Source of the DNA: Molossus alvarezi
Lineage: Eukaryota > Chordata > Mammalia > Chiroptera > Molossidae
Assembly (NCBI GenBank): GCA_037176705.1
Contig: CM073890.1
Location: 95,470,591 to 95,534,590 of the forward strand
Length of the DNA stretch: 64,000 nucleotides
Direction of reading: 5' to 3'
The notes under the pieces are model-generated. The model searched no databases and was not told the DNA's origin. It was given only the letters and a program-made list of their open reading frames with translations. Made by a program: the position numbers and the translations under genes. Each line of letters opens with the position of its first letter. Position 1 is the stretch's first letter. Positions 23,530 through 35,715 of the stretch are shown here, in pieces.

Positions 23530-23745
23530 ACCTATTGAGCATTCGCTTACATGTCCCATATAGTTCTAAGCACTTTACATATAATTGCTCATTTAGTATT
23601 CACAAAGACTATCTGATAAACATTATTACCCAGTTTTACAAATGAAAAATACTGGGGCACAGAGAAGTTAAGCCTAAAGTCTATCATGAACAGAGCATGA
23701 GAGCAAACTCAGGCAATCTGAATCCAGAGATAGTTCACATACCCA
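23530..23745 (-). repeat. MIR SINE relic, antisense
   Basis: On the + strand: CCTATTGAGCATTCGCTTAC, TTCTAAGCACTTTACATATA, CCCAGTTTTACAAATG and GGGGCACAGAGAAGTTAAG, the reverse complement order of MIR. Confidence 0.85.
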
Positions 23746-23809
23746 TTACCATAACTGCTTGAGAGAGATAGTTTATGGTTAGCAAATTATTACTTTAAAT
23801 TCTAATTTA

Positions 23810-23945
23810 CTCACCTCACATGGGAAAATTAATATCACCTGGAAAGCCTCTAAAAATGTCCCAACCCCACTCACAGAAATTCTGATTTAATTGGTCTGGA
23901 GTAAGATTGGGGTATCAATTTTTTTAAAAATCCCTGTGTGTGGAT
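23810..23945 (+). repeat. MER5-like hAT relic
   Basis: Contains AATATCACCTGGAAAGCCTC, CACTCACAGAAATTCTGATT and TTGGTCTGGAGTAAGATTGG, which match the MER5A layout. Diverged. Confidence 0.7.
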
Positions 23946-24350
23946 ATTTGCAAAATGTATAACCAACAAAGGACTTCTATTTAGAATGTATAATTTATAA
24001 AGAACATCAATTAATCAATAAGAGAATGACAGATAACCTAACAGTATATATGCAAAAGATTTAAACTAGTACTTCACATCAGAGGAAATCCAAATATCCG
24101 TAAACATATGAAAAGGTACACCACATCATTAGCAATCTGGAAATCTCAATTAAAATAGCAATGAGAAACCACTGCACACCCAAAGAATAGCTAAAATTAA
24201 ACAGTCCAACAATGCCAAGAATTGATGAGAATGTGGAACATGAGGAACTCATAAAGTGCTGGTGGGGTAAATTCTTAAAAACGCTTTGGAAAACAGTTTT
24301 GCAATATCTATAAAAGTTATACATATAACTTTTCATAATGCAATATGATT
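23946..24350 (+). mobile_element. Old L1 ORF2 C-terminal fragment
   Basis: Sense L1 blocks such as AACCAACAAAGGACTTCTAT, CATATGAAAAGGTACACCAC and TTAGCAATCTGGAAATC, followed by a GTGCTGGTGGG block. Many differences from the younger copies, with no usable frame. Confidence 0.75.
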
Positions 24351-25679
24351 ATCCAATTCTTCTCATTACAGTCTTGTCTCATCTATGCTAACTAAATATT
24401 GTTACTTTCCTCAAACTCACATGCAGTAGCCCATAGCTCTCTAATTATGTAAAAACCAGAATCAAACAGAATATTCAAGTTGTCTTTCCTCCCTCATTCT
24501 ATGAGCTCTACTTCTCTAAAGCATCTTACAATCACATTCACTCACACAGCAGCCAAGTCACATTGCGGTGTATTTAACATCAGCTATTACCTGTAAGGCC
24601 TTTTGTTCATGCTGCTGCTTAGCCATTTTGTACATTTGTAGTGTATTCTTTGGACACAACTGTATCTCTGTTCAATTTCTCTTGTTCCATTTAGCTCACT
24701 CTTCTACTACTTTCAATAGGTTTTCTTAATACTACTGAAAATGGTTTTGGATCTTGATTCTTTCTAAGACCTGACTTGTATACTCTCTTTCCAAATTTGT
24801 ATTACCCATGGTTTAAGAAATCACCCTTCATATTTTTATCTAACTGTTGATTAAACATGTGGAGCAAGGCAGGGCCAAAGACAAGGTCTGCTGCACAAGA
24901 CTAGAAACAAGTCCCCTTGTTCATTTTGGTTTACTTAAAAACATCTTAATATTTTGGTTTCAATAGTTATTGATCTCTTTAGCTGCCCTTGCAATCAATA
25001 TATTTTCCTCCCTCTTGCTTATATGAATATCACTAGGATATTATGAGTTCTTTAGTGAAATAATAATATAAAATTTTCTAAAGCATTTCTTTGTCTGCTA
25101 TTAGTTAATTTAGTCAATAAAATAGAAACAATATGAATAGCAAAATATAAGCTCCCTGCCTTCACAGGCAAGTGTAGGAAGTAGACTTTCAAGGATATCT
25201 CTTACAAGGTATACTTTCACTGAGGGCTGCACCTTAGCGAGAAAAAAGCAGACAGAATGTAGACAAAGCATTTTAGACCACAGAGGATAGAGGGATAAGT
25301 CCAGCAGCCATGAGAAAGAAAGAAATTGGTCTAATTAGACACGGTCATAGTGAATTCACAATTTCTTTTTCTTGGCTCTCAAACTTTCATCAGTAGATCT
25401 TAGAAACTTTCCAGGAATTGATGTAAATATCACTTGTCTAGTTTATTGATTTTACTTCTTTTCATTTGAAAAATGAGAAACATTTTCACAGTTTCTGTGT
25501 TCAATTTCCCATCAGCTTAAAGGTCATCAACCATGTGTATACAGCAACTTTTCTTAGTAACTTTGAGTGTAACTCCTTTGAAAGAGAAATCTTGAACTCT
25601 CTTGGAGTAAGTAGCAAGGTTCTCTCCCACCATTTATTGTTTTGAATTGTACCTCCTTTACCCTCACAAGTGTTTTCTT
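24351..25679. other. Unrecognised intronic stretch
   Basis: No repeat or gene recognised with confidence in this AT-rich interval. Confidence 0.35.
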
Positions 25680-26590
25680 TATTTTATATTAAATTTATTG
25701 AAATGACATTGGTTAATATGATATAGGTTTCAACTGTACAATTCTACTCATCTATATATTGCATTGTGTACTCACCAACCAAAGTTAAACCTTTTTCTGT
25801 CATCATATATTTGATCCCCTTGACCCTTTACTACTTCCCATCACCCCTTTTCCCTCTGTTAACCACCATACTGCTGTCTGTGTCTATGAGTTTTTATTTG
25901 TTTGCTTCTATTTGTTGCTTTCATTTTTATATCCCACATATGAGTGAAATCATATGATTCTTAACTCTGTCATCTGACTTATTTTGCTCAACATAATATT
26001 CTCAAGACACATTCATGTTGTCACAAATGACAGTATTTCATCTTTTCTTATGGCTGAGTAGTATTCCACAGTGTATATGTACCACATCTGTATTCAAAGG
26101 ACATTTCAGTTGTTTCCATGTTTTGGCCACCATGAATAATGCTGCAATGAACATAGGAGTACATATATCTTTGAGAATAAATGTTTTCAAATTTTTCAGG
26201 TAGATACCCAGAAGAAGGATTGCTGGGTCATATGGTAACACTATTCAACCTCCATACTGTTCTCCATAGTGACTATACCAGTTTATATTCCTACCAGCAG
26301 TGAATGTGGGTTCCTTTTTCTCCACAACCTCTCCAACATTTTTATTACTTGTCTTTTTGATAATAGCCATTCTCACAGGTGTGAGGTAATATTTCATCGT
26401 AGTTTCAATTTTCAGTTCCCTAATAGCTAATAAAGTTGAACATCTTTTCATATACCTGTTGGCCATTTGTATGTCTTCTTGGGAGGAGTGTCTGTTCAGG
26501 TCCTCTGCCCATTTTGTTAATTGGATCGTTTGTTTGTTTGGTGTTGAGTTATATGAGGTCTTTATATATTCTAAAATTCCTTTACAAAAG
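25680..26590 (-). mobile_element. L1 3' UTR and ORF2 C-terminus, antisense
   Basis: Begins with the 3'-UTR complement TTATTGAAATGACATTGGTTAAT and continues into ORF2 C-terminal coding on the - strand, in two frames broken around 26240 (LLLGIYLKNLKTFILKD; MKYYLTPVRMAIIKKTS). Middle-aged relic: frames still recognisable but split. Confidence 0.88.
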
Positions 26591-27343
26591 ACGCATAAGG
26601 AAATTAGGACTGAGGATATCTGCTTTTCTGCATCATCTCTGACTTAATGGCATTTGCTGCAAGCAGTTGTCCTATAACATGTTTCCCGAAGCCCTCTCTA
26701 ATGCCCTTACTATTTTCATAAGCCACAGATCATTTTCTTAATTTAGCCATCCTAATACCAATCATTCCGTCTTTGGCAATGAGTCATTTGTTCTACAGAT
26801 CCTCCTTAAGCCTGACCTGACCTATACTGAATTATAAAACACAATATTTTTTCTTCCTTAACTTCATCACTTACAATTATAAAGCCATAAATCTGTGTGT
26901 GTGTTATTTTAAAATTTGCCTTCTGAAAATGTAAAGTTATACAGTTTACTCTGTCCAAGCTTTCCCTTCAGACAGCATGGATTCTAGGAATAAACAGTTA
27001 TTTTTCTCCTTATGTGTCCAACTCTTCCTATTTTGCCAATCATTTCCCCTTATTAGTCAGAATTAGATTCTAAGAACCATTCCCTATTGCCTCCTGCAGT
27101 CTCTATGAGATGAAAGTGTTAGCAAAGGCAAGGCAAAAATATGCTAAACAATCTACTTCATATTTAAATATACCTCAAGCAGTCACTAGAAAATATTGCC
27201 TTGCCTCTAGGCAAACAGATTGTGACTTCCATCATGACTATATCTCTATTCAAAAGCCATCTTTCCTATATCTTAAGCTATGATTTAGAAATCTAAATTC
27301 AGTTCACTGACACTATCTGCAAAACCAGAAAAGTTTTTAAACA
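26591..27343. other. Unrecognised intronic stretch
   Basis: No gene or clear repeat seen. Confidence 0.35.
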
Positions 27344-27351
27344 AGTAAATT

Positions 27352-27602
27352 GCGCTGGCCAGTTTGGCTCAGTAGTTAGAGCATCTGCCTGAGGACCAAA
27401 GAGTTGCGGGTTCAATTCCAGTCAAGGGTGCACACCTTAGTTGTGGTTTGGTCCCCAGCCCTGGTTGGGGTCATGTGGGAGAGAACCAGCTGATGTGTCT
27501 CTCATGTCAATGTTTCCCTCTCTTTCTCTCTCCCTCTCCCTACCACTCTATCTGAAGGTAAATGGAAAAATACGCTCAGGTGAAGATTTAAAAAAAACAA
27601 AC
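27352..27602 (+). mobile_element. VES-type SINE, sense
   Basis: Full-length but diverged copy from GCGCTGGCCAGTTTGGCTCAG to an A-rich tail near 27585-27602. Flanked by AGTAAATT (27344-27351 and 27603-27610). A and B boxes are recognisable. It forms an inverted pair with the next SINE. Confidence 0.92.
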
Positions 27603-27656
27603 AGTAAATTAATACCACTCACTAAGAAGTCACCAATTTGTTTTTTATTTTTTTGG

Positions 27657-27919
27657 TTTATCTTCACCCGAGGATATTTTTCCATTCCTTTTTTTTTTTT
27701 TTTTTTTTTTTTAGATAGAGTTTAAGGGAGGGAGGAAGAAAGAGAAAAGAGAAACATCGATATGAGAGAGACATATCTATTGGTTGCCTCTCGTACTAGC
27801 CCGATTGGGGCCAGGGATCAACCAGCAACCCAAGTACATGTCCTTGACCAGAAACTGAACCTGCAACCCTTTGGTCTGCATGCTGATGCTCTAATCACTT
27901 AGCCAAACCGGCCAAGGCC
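27657..27919 (-). mobile_element. VES-type SINE, antisense
   Basis: Antisense copy from ATCTTCACCCGAGGATATTT to the head GCCAAACCGGCCAAGGCC. It carries an internal T-run of about 24 that replaces the end of the body. GTCACCAATTT flanks it at 27629-27639 and 27939-27949, but about 19 bp (AAGACACAATTTATGATAG) lie between the SINE head and the right copy. Confidence 0.9.
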
Positions 27920-28239
27920 AAGACACAATTTATGATAGGTCACCAATTTTAAGTAGTTATAAAAATAAAAGAGAAAAAGAACTTCTAAGAATTTTATAAA
28001 ATAACATCATGTTTTGTATTTTATCCTTTGAAGAAAGAATCATACGATATTAGTGGTAAAACCAGCATTCAAACACATTTATCATCCAGTGAAACAGCAA
28101 AAATTCTATAGTATCTTAGTGTAAAAGTCCAGTAATTATCTTATCAACATCCACTCTTTTGGGAGCAAACACTGCTCTAAACAAAATGATATTTAAAACC
28201 TTTGTCTGAATCATAGATTATAATGTATTTCACTCTAGT

Positions 28240-28395
28240 CTTTTATGGGATGTTGTGGTTGGAGCTTGAGCTTTGGAAACAGGCAGGCTGGAGTTCAGCC
28301 TCACCTCCACATTTTTGTAGCCTTGTATCCTCATTGATAATATGGGAAAATATTAAAGCTGATATTGTGAAGACAATGCATATCAAATATTTATT
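28240..28395 (+). repeat. MIR SINE relic
   Basis: Order GGTTGGAGCTTGAGCTTTGG, AGGCAGGCTGGAGTTCAGCC and GTATCCTCATTGATAATATGG fits MIR in sense. Confidence 0.7.
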
Positions 28396-28439
28396 TCAGT
28401 GTATAATGCATAATAAACACTCCACGTTTGAGAGTATGA

Positions 28440-28595
28440 CCATTCATTCATTCATTCATTCATTCATTCATTCATTCATTCAGCAGTTATTCTTTAAGTA
28501 TATCCTAGGTGCCAGGCACTATGCTTGGTGCTGGTGGTAGACAGAGCAGTAAACAAAAAAGACATTCTGTCATCATAGAGTTAATTCATAACATA
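28440..28595 (-). repeat. L2 3' end, antisense, with (ATTC)n tail
   Basis: Ten or so ATTC units (28440-28481), then TAGGTGCCAGGCACTATGCTTGG and a GTAAACAAAAAAGACATT block, the reverse complement of an L2 3' end and its TGAA tail. The tail may be expanded as a microsatellite. Confidence 0.75.
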
Positions 28596-29897
28596 GAAGA
28601 GAAAAAATAAATAAATGAGTATTTAACAAATAGATGGTAGAGTGTGTTTAACTAGAGACATAGGAAAGGCTTTGCAGAGTATCAGGTATTTAAATTGCTA
28701 CCAGAAGAACCAGCAGATTTTAGCCATGCAAAACGGGAAGAGAACACATCTAGAAAAAGATCTGTCAGACTCCAAAGTCTATCTTCTTTGTGTAATTCCT
28801 ATATCCCTAGAACCTTATAATAAAAAATGGAGGAAGTTAAACAGATAACCTAGATTCATTTCTCCAAGTCTACTGAGTAGCTTTAAATTTATTTCAAAGA
28901 TATTCAAACTTACTTGTAAAACAGCAACTGAATTTAACTTAATTCTATGCTCTTAGTAAGGTGGTTTTACAACTTCTGATTCATGGCAGTAAAAACGAGA
29001 CAGGAATCACTCAGAAATGATGTCACCTAATTCTATAGAATGCAGTATTGTGTCACCATGGGAGGTATTACTACAGAAGGAGCATCAGTATGACAATCTT
29101 GTAGAGGAGACATCTAGAGAACTTATAGTAGTTTTAACTGACTGGTTTCCATCAGAGAGCAGACTTGAGTGGCTTTATGAAGAATACTGGTGAGGATATG
29201 AAGACCTTCCCCTAAACTGTCTATTGGCACAGCCACTACATATCACATGAAATATCATCTAAGTCAAGTAGTGCAACTTCTACAGTCCTTAGTAAGCTCA
29301 CAGGACTGCTATGAGGATTCAATAATGTGATATAAATTATTTCAAATACATAAAACCATTTAAGTATGTACACGATCATAAAATTATAGAAGCATCAAGC
29401 AGAGAAAACTTTAGCTATGTATGTTATATAGTAGGGACTCTAATATACTGTTGAATTAATGAACAAATGTCAGTGAAAGCAACTGTGTATTTCAACCTGG
29501 AGTGTGGGTGTGACTTAGGTGTTTGTAACTATTTTTCTGCTCTCTGGTAGAACGTGGGTGTCAAATGGCAAGGATTTCTTAAAAGTGCCACAAAGATACC
29601 TAGGCCATGCCTTCAAATACTACCAACCATCGTCATACATGGGTAAATGGGTATCTCTGAGCTAGAGGAAAACTGCCAACAATTCTGGAAACACTCTACA
29701 AGAATTTTGGTTCCACTATAGAGAGTTAAATTCCAGAAGGGATTTGGGTTCAAAAGAGGATCCAGAGTAATTAGAAAGGAGGAGTCCAAGACCTGGCTAA
29801 GAATAAAGGTCATATTTATAACACTATATGACGATTGATAATTTTAAACATTTTTGTTAGAAGGATGGTTATGACTGGCTTTTCTTATCTTCAAAAT
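28596..29897. other. Mostly unrecognised intronic stretch
   Basis: A possible MIR scrap lies at 29280-29370 (CTATGAGGATTCAATAATG). Otherwise nothing is recognised. Confidence 0.35.
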
Positions 29898-29906
29898 ATT
29901 TAACTT

Positions 29907-30064
29907 GCCCTGGCCGGTTTGGCTCAGCGGTTACAGCACTGGCCTGCGGTCCAGAGAGACCCGGGTTCGGTTCCTGCTAAGGGTGCATACCTCGGTTGCA
30001 GTTGGTCCCCGGCCCTGGTTGGTCGTGCAAGTGGCAGCCACTCGATGTGTCCCTTTCACGTCTA

Positions 30065-30106
<42 letters not shown>

Positions 30107-30187
30107 CCCCTTTCTCTCCCTCTCTCCCTCTCCCACTCTGTCTGAACAAAAAATGGAAAAATGTCCTCAGGTGAGGATAAAAAAAAA
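29907..30187 (+). mobile_element. VES-type SINE, full length, sense
   Basis: GCCCTGGCCGGTTTGGCTCAG head, GGTTCGGTTCC B box, body with an expanded CT run (30067-30097), TCTGAACAAAAAATGG and GAGGATAAAA tail. Flanked by ATTTAACTT (29898-29906 and 30188-30196). One of the better preserved copies. Confidence 0.95.
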
Positions 30188-30401
30188 ATTTAACTTCATA
30201 GTAGCATTTATTCACTTTTCAACATTGCTCTATGTTCAATATTAGCATGAGAATTATAGTTTTTTACAAAAGTGAGGGAAAAAGTCATTGTAGCCTGAAT
30301 CTTTGACAAGATATTCACATTATGGATACAAGCTGGGAAGTATGTTTAATGAGCCAGATATCTGGAGGAGTACCTAATAAAGGAAAACATCCTAAATCCA
30401 G

Positions 30402-30545
30402 CCAGTGGTTCTCAACCATTTGAACATAAAAATATGTAAAGTTCTTGTAAAAAATACCAATACCTAGGCCCCAAACAAATGAAGGTATCAGCTGGTTGTC
30501 TCTAGTATTCAATATTTTTTAAACCAATGATTCCAATGAGAAAAC
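30402..30545 (+). repeat. MER5-like hAT relic
   Basis: Starts CCAGCCAGTGGTTCTCAACC, the typical hAT-Charlie terminal repeat, then ATACCTAGGCCCCAAACAAA and a GGTATCAGCTGGTTGTC block. Confidence 0.75.
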
Positions 30546-31130
30546 TTGATTGAGCACTAGTAATCTACACTTTATAAACCGAAGCTATAAAGTAGTAAGA
30601 AAAATTGTCCCAATTGTAATTAGATCCCTTCCCCCACCTTTTATTTTTACTGGAGTCACATTCAATTCTATGAATGAGATGAGACATCATTTTATACTTT
30701 AATAGGGACAAATAGTGAAAACTAAGCAGGGGTGACTTGATCCATTCTTCTGCCTGCCAACTCAATCAAGTGGTAACAGCTGTGAGCATCACTGAACAAA
30801 TGGTATTACTTCCTTTGAGTCAGTTCCTACTTGATGAGATGAGTAATGGCTATTTTTAATTATTTAAGATCCAAGAGCATACACGGAAATAGTTGGGCTT
30901 TTGAACTAGCCATTTCAGCCAAATTTCAATTTTAGTAATTATAGTCCGTTTACATCATTTCCCAATGATGTATCAATGTTGTCTTTCTTTTCTTTTTTAA
31001 AATTACACTCAAAGCTTCCTGTTTTCAGCTGTATATTAGGAAACCATAATGGTTTCAATTCAGATACACATAGAAATAACCATTCTAAATGGTCTACTTT
31101 TTAGTTTAGAATAAAGGCCATAAAATAAGC

Positions 31131-31159
31131 AAAAAAAAAATATATATATATATATATAT
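31131..31159. repeat. A-run and (TA)n
   Basis: Ten A followed by about 10 TA units. Confidence 0.9.
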
Positions 31160-33359
31160 CAGAGATAAATAAAATTTACGTAACTCTACCAGTCTCAATA
31201 AAACAGCAACTTTCTTCCCCAGTGAGTATTTATTTCAAAGAGTAAAGATTCTTTCCTTTTAAAGCCTTTAAAAATGTCTGGATCAGAAAGGGAAAGGTGC
31301 TTTAATCATTTAATTGTTATTCGTGTAGCACTTAACCATGTATAAAGAACTTTCTCATATATTCCTTAATCTTGTCTTCCCTCTAGCCAGTCATTGAAGA
31401 TGTTTTCATTTGCTTTGAGAAATAAGTAGAATGAAATGAGATTAATATTCCACTGGTGTGATTATATACCTAAGATTTTGTGTAGGTATATATACCTACA
31501 TAAGTGTATTATAAATTTTACTAATATAAAGGATATATAGCACACACTTTACAAATAGTATTAAAATACACATTACTTTTTATTATAAATTCCATGTAGC
31601 CACTTGATTCTCACAGCATGCTTTCACTGATTTCCACCAAAATCTTAAATCTATAGCCAGCCTACAGTTTCAAATGGCAAATAGATATAGTTCCAATAAG
31701 AATGCTAGTTAATATTTTCATACATTAATGAGTAAGTTGAAAGTGAAACAACAAAGACATATGTTGTCTTCTGTTTGTCAATGATAGAAGTTAATCTTTT
31801 TTATTGGATTGGATAATAGTTTTCAATTTTCTGTGCTCTTCCACAGAGACACACTCCAAATTCTAAAATGTATTATTAATTTCCCATATTTTCTTAAGTC
31901 TAGTCAATTAATTTTAAAAAAATCAAGCATTAATTCATGGTATTTGCTGGCATCCATGGCATAAACACTCCCACCATAGCAGAGTTCGAGCTACCAAAGT
32001 AACATCACTGAATGCAGAATTAGGATGAGATGTGCAGTAGCACATTATATAGTATTTCCAACATATACATACAACGGATGCAAATAATCTCAAGAGCATA
32101 TATAATAACAAAACGTAATTAAATAAGAAGTGGTGATTTTGAGTATTCACTATCTATGTATTTAATATAATTTAGTTTACTGTAAACTTACATAATTTAA
32201 TTTTTAACAACTGGCTCTCAAGATTGATAAAAATTTACCCATCAGTACAAGCCAGCTCCGGCTCATCACTGTCATACTCCACTTATTCTTTAAGAGGACT
32301 CAACATAAGATGCATGCTGTCTGATCACATGAGCCTTAGTCCCTCCTTCCCTGCCTACTTCTCTTGGCATGAGCGTTTCTTCCTTCATCACCCTTAGAAT
32401 CTACTTCTTTTTCTGTGTTTCCATTCAGAAGTGAGTCTGTTCTTTACCAAGGCACCTTACCACAAAATCTGGTCTTCCTAGCTGACTCTCACCTTTTTCA
32501 AAATAATAGGGATTGAATTTGTTTCCATTTCAAATGCAGTCTCTAATTCATAAACATTTACTTCCTATCCTCCCCCTACCACTCCCAATGGACATATAGA
32601 ATAGTGAGAAGAATTCAGACATCCAAGTAACATGATGAATATTATAAGCTTTAAACTCAAGACCATATATTGTAGTTCAATGTTTAGTAATCTTGTTTTA
32701 AACTATATTCTTTAAAATAAGAAGGAACTGATAGAAGATATCATTCTTATTTTTTATCTGTCTCCCTCTCTTCCCCCGGCTGGTGGAATGGTTGAAGACT
32801 TGAAGGCTAACAAAGACAAAGGGAAGAGAAAAAGGATCTCTCATCCCTACAAAGTCCTTACATACATAATGAAAATATGATCTTAATATTTACACTCCTA
32901 AAACTTATTTTATTGATATCAAGCATTATTTGAAATTGTTTTTAGAAACATGATATTTTGTTTACCTTCAGATACAATTTTGATTTTTAAACATCTGAAT
33001 ATCACACCCTATCAAATTATATAGTGTTTAATTTAGGTGGGTACTGCCCAAACTGAGTTATAATAAGTTTAGATTTAGAGAGCCTGTGAAGCAAAGAAGA
33101 CTAGTAAAGTCAACTTATTAAAGACAGAAACATTTTTAAGCCTCCCATTGTTGTAAGTTAGAAGTCACACAATGAAAGAACATAATTAATATATGTGCAT
33201 ACAAGTATGATGATCTCAACAGACTGAGTGTTGCCCTTGCTTACCTCTGATTAGGATGACCAAAGGTCATTTCCAAAGATGATTTGAACCCATTTCCCAG
33301 GTGACTTGAGTACTTTTGGATGCACTCTATCTCCAGCATAAGTGATTGTCCTTTCCTCT

Positions 33360-33530
33360 ATACCTTTTTAAATGCATATCTCTCTATACCGTCGTCAGTC
33401 ATGAGTTTTTGTAATTCTGTGTCTGCCATCTCCACTAGATTATGAATGAACCTTTTTCATGATTGTATTTCCCAGAGTCTTGCGTGGTGCCTGGTGTGAA
33501 CTTAATATTTCATTGTGATAAATGAATAAT
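33360..33530 (+). repeat. L2 3' end relic
   Basis: Sense L2 features: CTAGATTATGAATGAACC, CCCAGAGTCTTGCGTGGTGCC and an end in ATAAATGAAT. Diverged. Confidence 0.6.
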
Positions 33531-34522
33531 TACTTGGCATCAATTACTCTCTCTCAGTTTTCCTACAAGTTATTATATTTTCTTCAAACTCTAAGGAAAT
33601 CTATTTGTTCTTCCTCCTCTCCTGCATTAACTCCTACTCATTTGGGAGTGCCCTCATATGGACAGAGTTATTCCTATATTTTATTTGCTTATATTTGTGA
33701 AGTGTTTAGCCTAACAGTGATCCCGGTTTTCCTAATAGTGGTCAATTCATCAGGAAGAATTCTGTTCTTCCTCTGTGCCATGAAATGACACAGTTCTGTA
33801 CTAGTGTAGTCAACCTTCAGCTCGCACAGATGGACTGCAGTCAAGTTCAGGCCACAGAGTCACATAGAAGAGAGTTAGACAATGGAAATGATGGACTACC
33901 ATCCGCCTGCCCCTGTTCCTGCCTGTCAGGCTTTGCTGAGGAGGGGCAAGGGCTATATTTTCTGAATGCTGCTTCCAAGGTACTAGAAAGTTATTCCTAA
34001 GTTAATTCTCAGGTAAAAGCAGATTTTGAGGCTTGAGGATTTAGAAACTCAGAAAATCCAGAAATAAGGGCCTATAGGGCAACAGAAAACTGGAGAAAGG
34101 GAAAGACAGGGAGCAAAAGACAGAGAAGTTGTTTAAAATTCCCCTGATACACTCGGGAAAAATAAAAGAAAAACTGAATTCCAAATTGATATTTTCCCCA
34201 CAAATTACAGTTTATAAGAGTGTATATATTTCGAAATGTTGCTATTTCCTCAGCAATTTACAGTTAAATTTTCCACAAGTAGTTTTGTAGATGAGAAAAA
34301 CTAAATGTAAATGTACTCTATGTATGGTAACATAGAAACACTGGCATTTTCCAAATACGTTATTAACTGAAACATAATGTTCCAAAACATCCCGACCCTT
34401 CCCAAAGGAAACCAGTGGCATTTTATAAAATGTATTGGAAACTGTGTATGCTTCACACATGAGTATGCTTTCCTCATCCAACTCAAAATGGGCAAAAAAA
34501 AAAAAAAAGTTATTTATTTTAG

Positions 34523-34605
34523 GTACATGCCCCTAGCGGGAACCGAACCCAGGACTCTCTGGTCCACAGGCCAAAGCTCCAACCGCTGAGCCAAACTGGC
34601 CAGGG
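34523..34605 (-). mobile_element. VES-type SINE head only, antisense
   Basis: TACATGCCCCTAGCGGGAACC through AACTGGCCAGGGC on the + strand: just the tRNA-like half. Preceded by an A-run at 34495-34508 and TTATTTATTTTA. A similar TATTT...ATTTTA follows, so a target repeat is possible but not clear. Confidence 0.88.
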
Positions 34606-34607
34606 CT

Positions 34608-35569
34608 ATTTCTTTATTTTAAATACCTCTGCACCTTAAGGCAAGTTACCAATTTCAGTGGTCCTCCACAAAAATCATGCTCAGGCTTATTTTCCTCACT
34701 GTTTGTCTTGTCCTTCACTTCACTTTTCTAATTAAAGCATATAGGGGTTTCCAAGAAGTGTTCTGCTTAATAACAGAAAACAGCAACAGTAGAGTGAAGA
34801 TATATATCTAGGTTGTTTTTTTCTTCTCAAGATAGATTTTTCAGCACTTTGGAGCATGCCGGGGCTTGCTTGATGAGATGATAATAATGCATTTTCTCAA
34901 AAGGCACCCTGGCTCTTTGGATGTGAGCTCATTTATATTCCACCATTCCCACGGTGGAGGAGAAGGTACAGCTTTTTGAAATTAAACAAAAACATCCAGA
35001 GATAGTAGATGATTGAACCAGGGACATAATTTAGGCTCACTGATTCCTGCTTTCCAGAAATTGAAGGACACGTGAGATCTGACCTGTGCTCAGGTCCAGT
35101 GAGGTTTGAATTTATGTTAGGTCGACCTTAGGCAGTGTGGGGAGAAAGTGAGGGTACTTCTGACTGGGCCTATGTTCTTCACTCAAACGCTCACTGAGCC
35201 CAGGGCTTAGGCATTAATACTGAAAGGCCCTTGCTCTCAAGTAACTCAAAGATCAGGAAGAGTGAGAGGGCACAGATGATGACAATATCTCAAGATAATT
35301 GATTACTGCGGTTGGTGCAAAAGGGCTACAGGCGCAGCTAATTCTCCCAAGTGAGGACTGAAATCATCACAGCTTTCACTGTGAGCCTTGAAAGAAATAC
35401 TAGCTCATGCTGCGGAAAGAGAGTGTGGTCCAACACCCAGAAGAGAGTGCGGTCCAACACCCAGGGGCATAAAGAGTCCAGGAACTTTCCTCATTTCATT
35501 TTGGTATAAAATTTCTGTTCAAAAATTGCCGTGATAGGTATTGTTTATATATATTCAGTTACATATTTT
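34608..35569. other. Intronic stretch with one small tandem duplication
   Basis: No gene or interspersed repeat recognised. See the 24-bp tandem pair at 35420-35467. Confidence 0.4.
35420..35467. repeat. 24-bp tandem duplication
   Basis: Two adjacent copies of AGAGTG(T/C)GGTCCAACACCC plus a few bases, period 24, nearly identical. Confidence 0.88.
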
Positions 35570-35574
35570 AAATT

Positions 35575-35715
35575 CTTTTGTTATTCATTTTTAGTTGAAT
35601 TTATTGGGGTGACATTGGTTAATAAAATTATATAGGTTTCGGGTATACAATTCTATAATATATCATCTGTACATTATATTGTGTGCTCACCACCCCAAGT
35701 AAAATTTCATATGTA
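35575..35715 (-). mobile_element. L1 3'-UTR fragment, antisense
   Basis: GTTGAATTTATTGGGGTGAC, GGTTAATAAAATTATATAGG and GTGTGCTCACCACCCC match the 3'-UTR complement seen at 25680. It stops before any coding part. Confidence 0.8.

Larger units (their letters stand above)
30546..34494. other. Long AT-rich intronic stretch with few recognisable elements
   Basis: Contains a TA run (31140-31159), a possible antisense MIR scrap near 31308-31400, and an L2-like sense 3' end near 33360-33530. No gene is supported; the short frames at 33522-34000 show no family signature. Confidence 0.4.

Noticed and set aside
29907..29980. tRNA-like sequence with A and B boxes
   Set aside because: It is the tRNA-derived head of a SINE, not a functional tRNA gene; no proper acceptor stem or anticodon arm could be supported.
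29905..30245. Open frames of about 90-108 codons with long Ser-Leu repeats
   Set aside because: Translations of the VES SINE body and its CT run; the same applies to frames near 39700-39960, 51737-52127, 52404-52751 and 57038-57328.
35290..35330. GGTTGGTGCAAAAG resembling a MADE1-type mariner end
   Set aside because: The similarity stops after about 14 bases, no inverted partner is seen nearby, and that family is primate-restricted.
35420..35467. Possible CRISPR-like repeat
   Set aside because: Only two adjacent units without spacers, in a mammalian genome; a simple tandem duplication.
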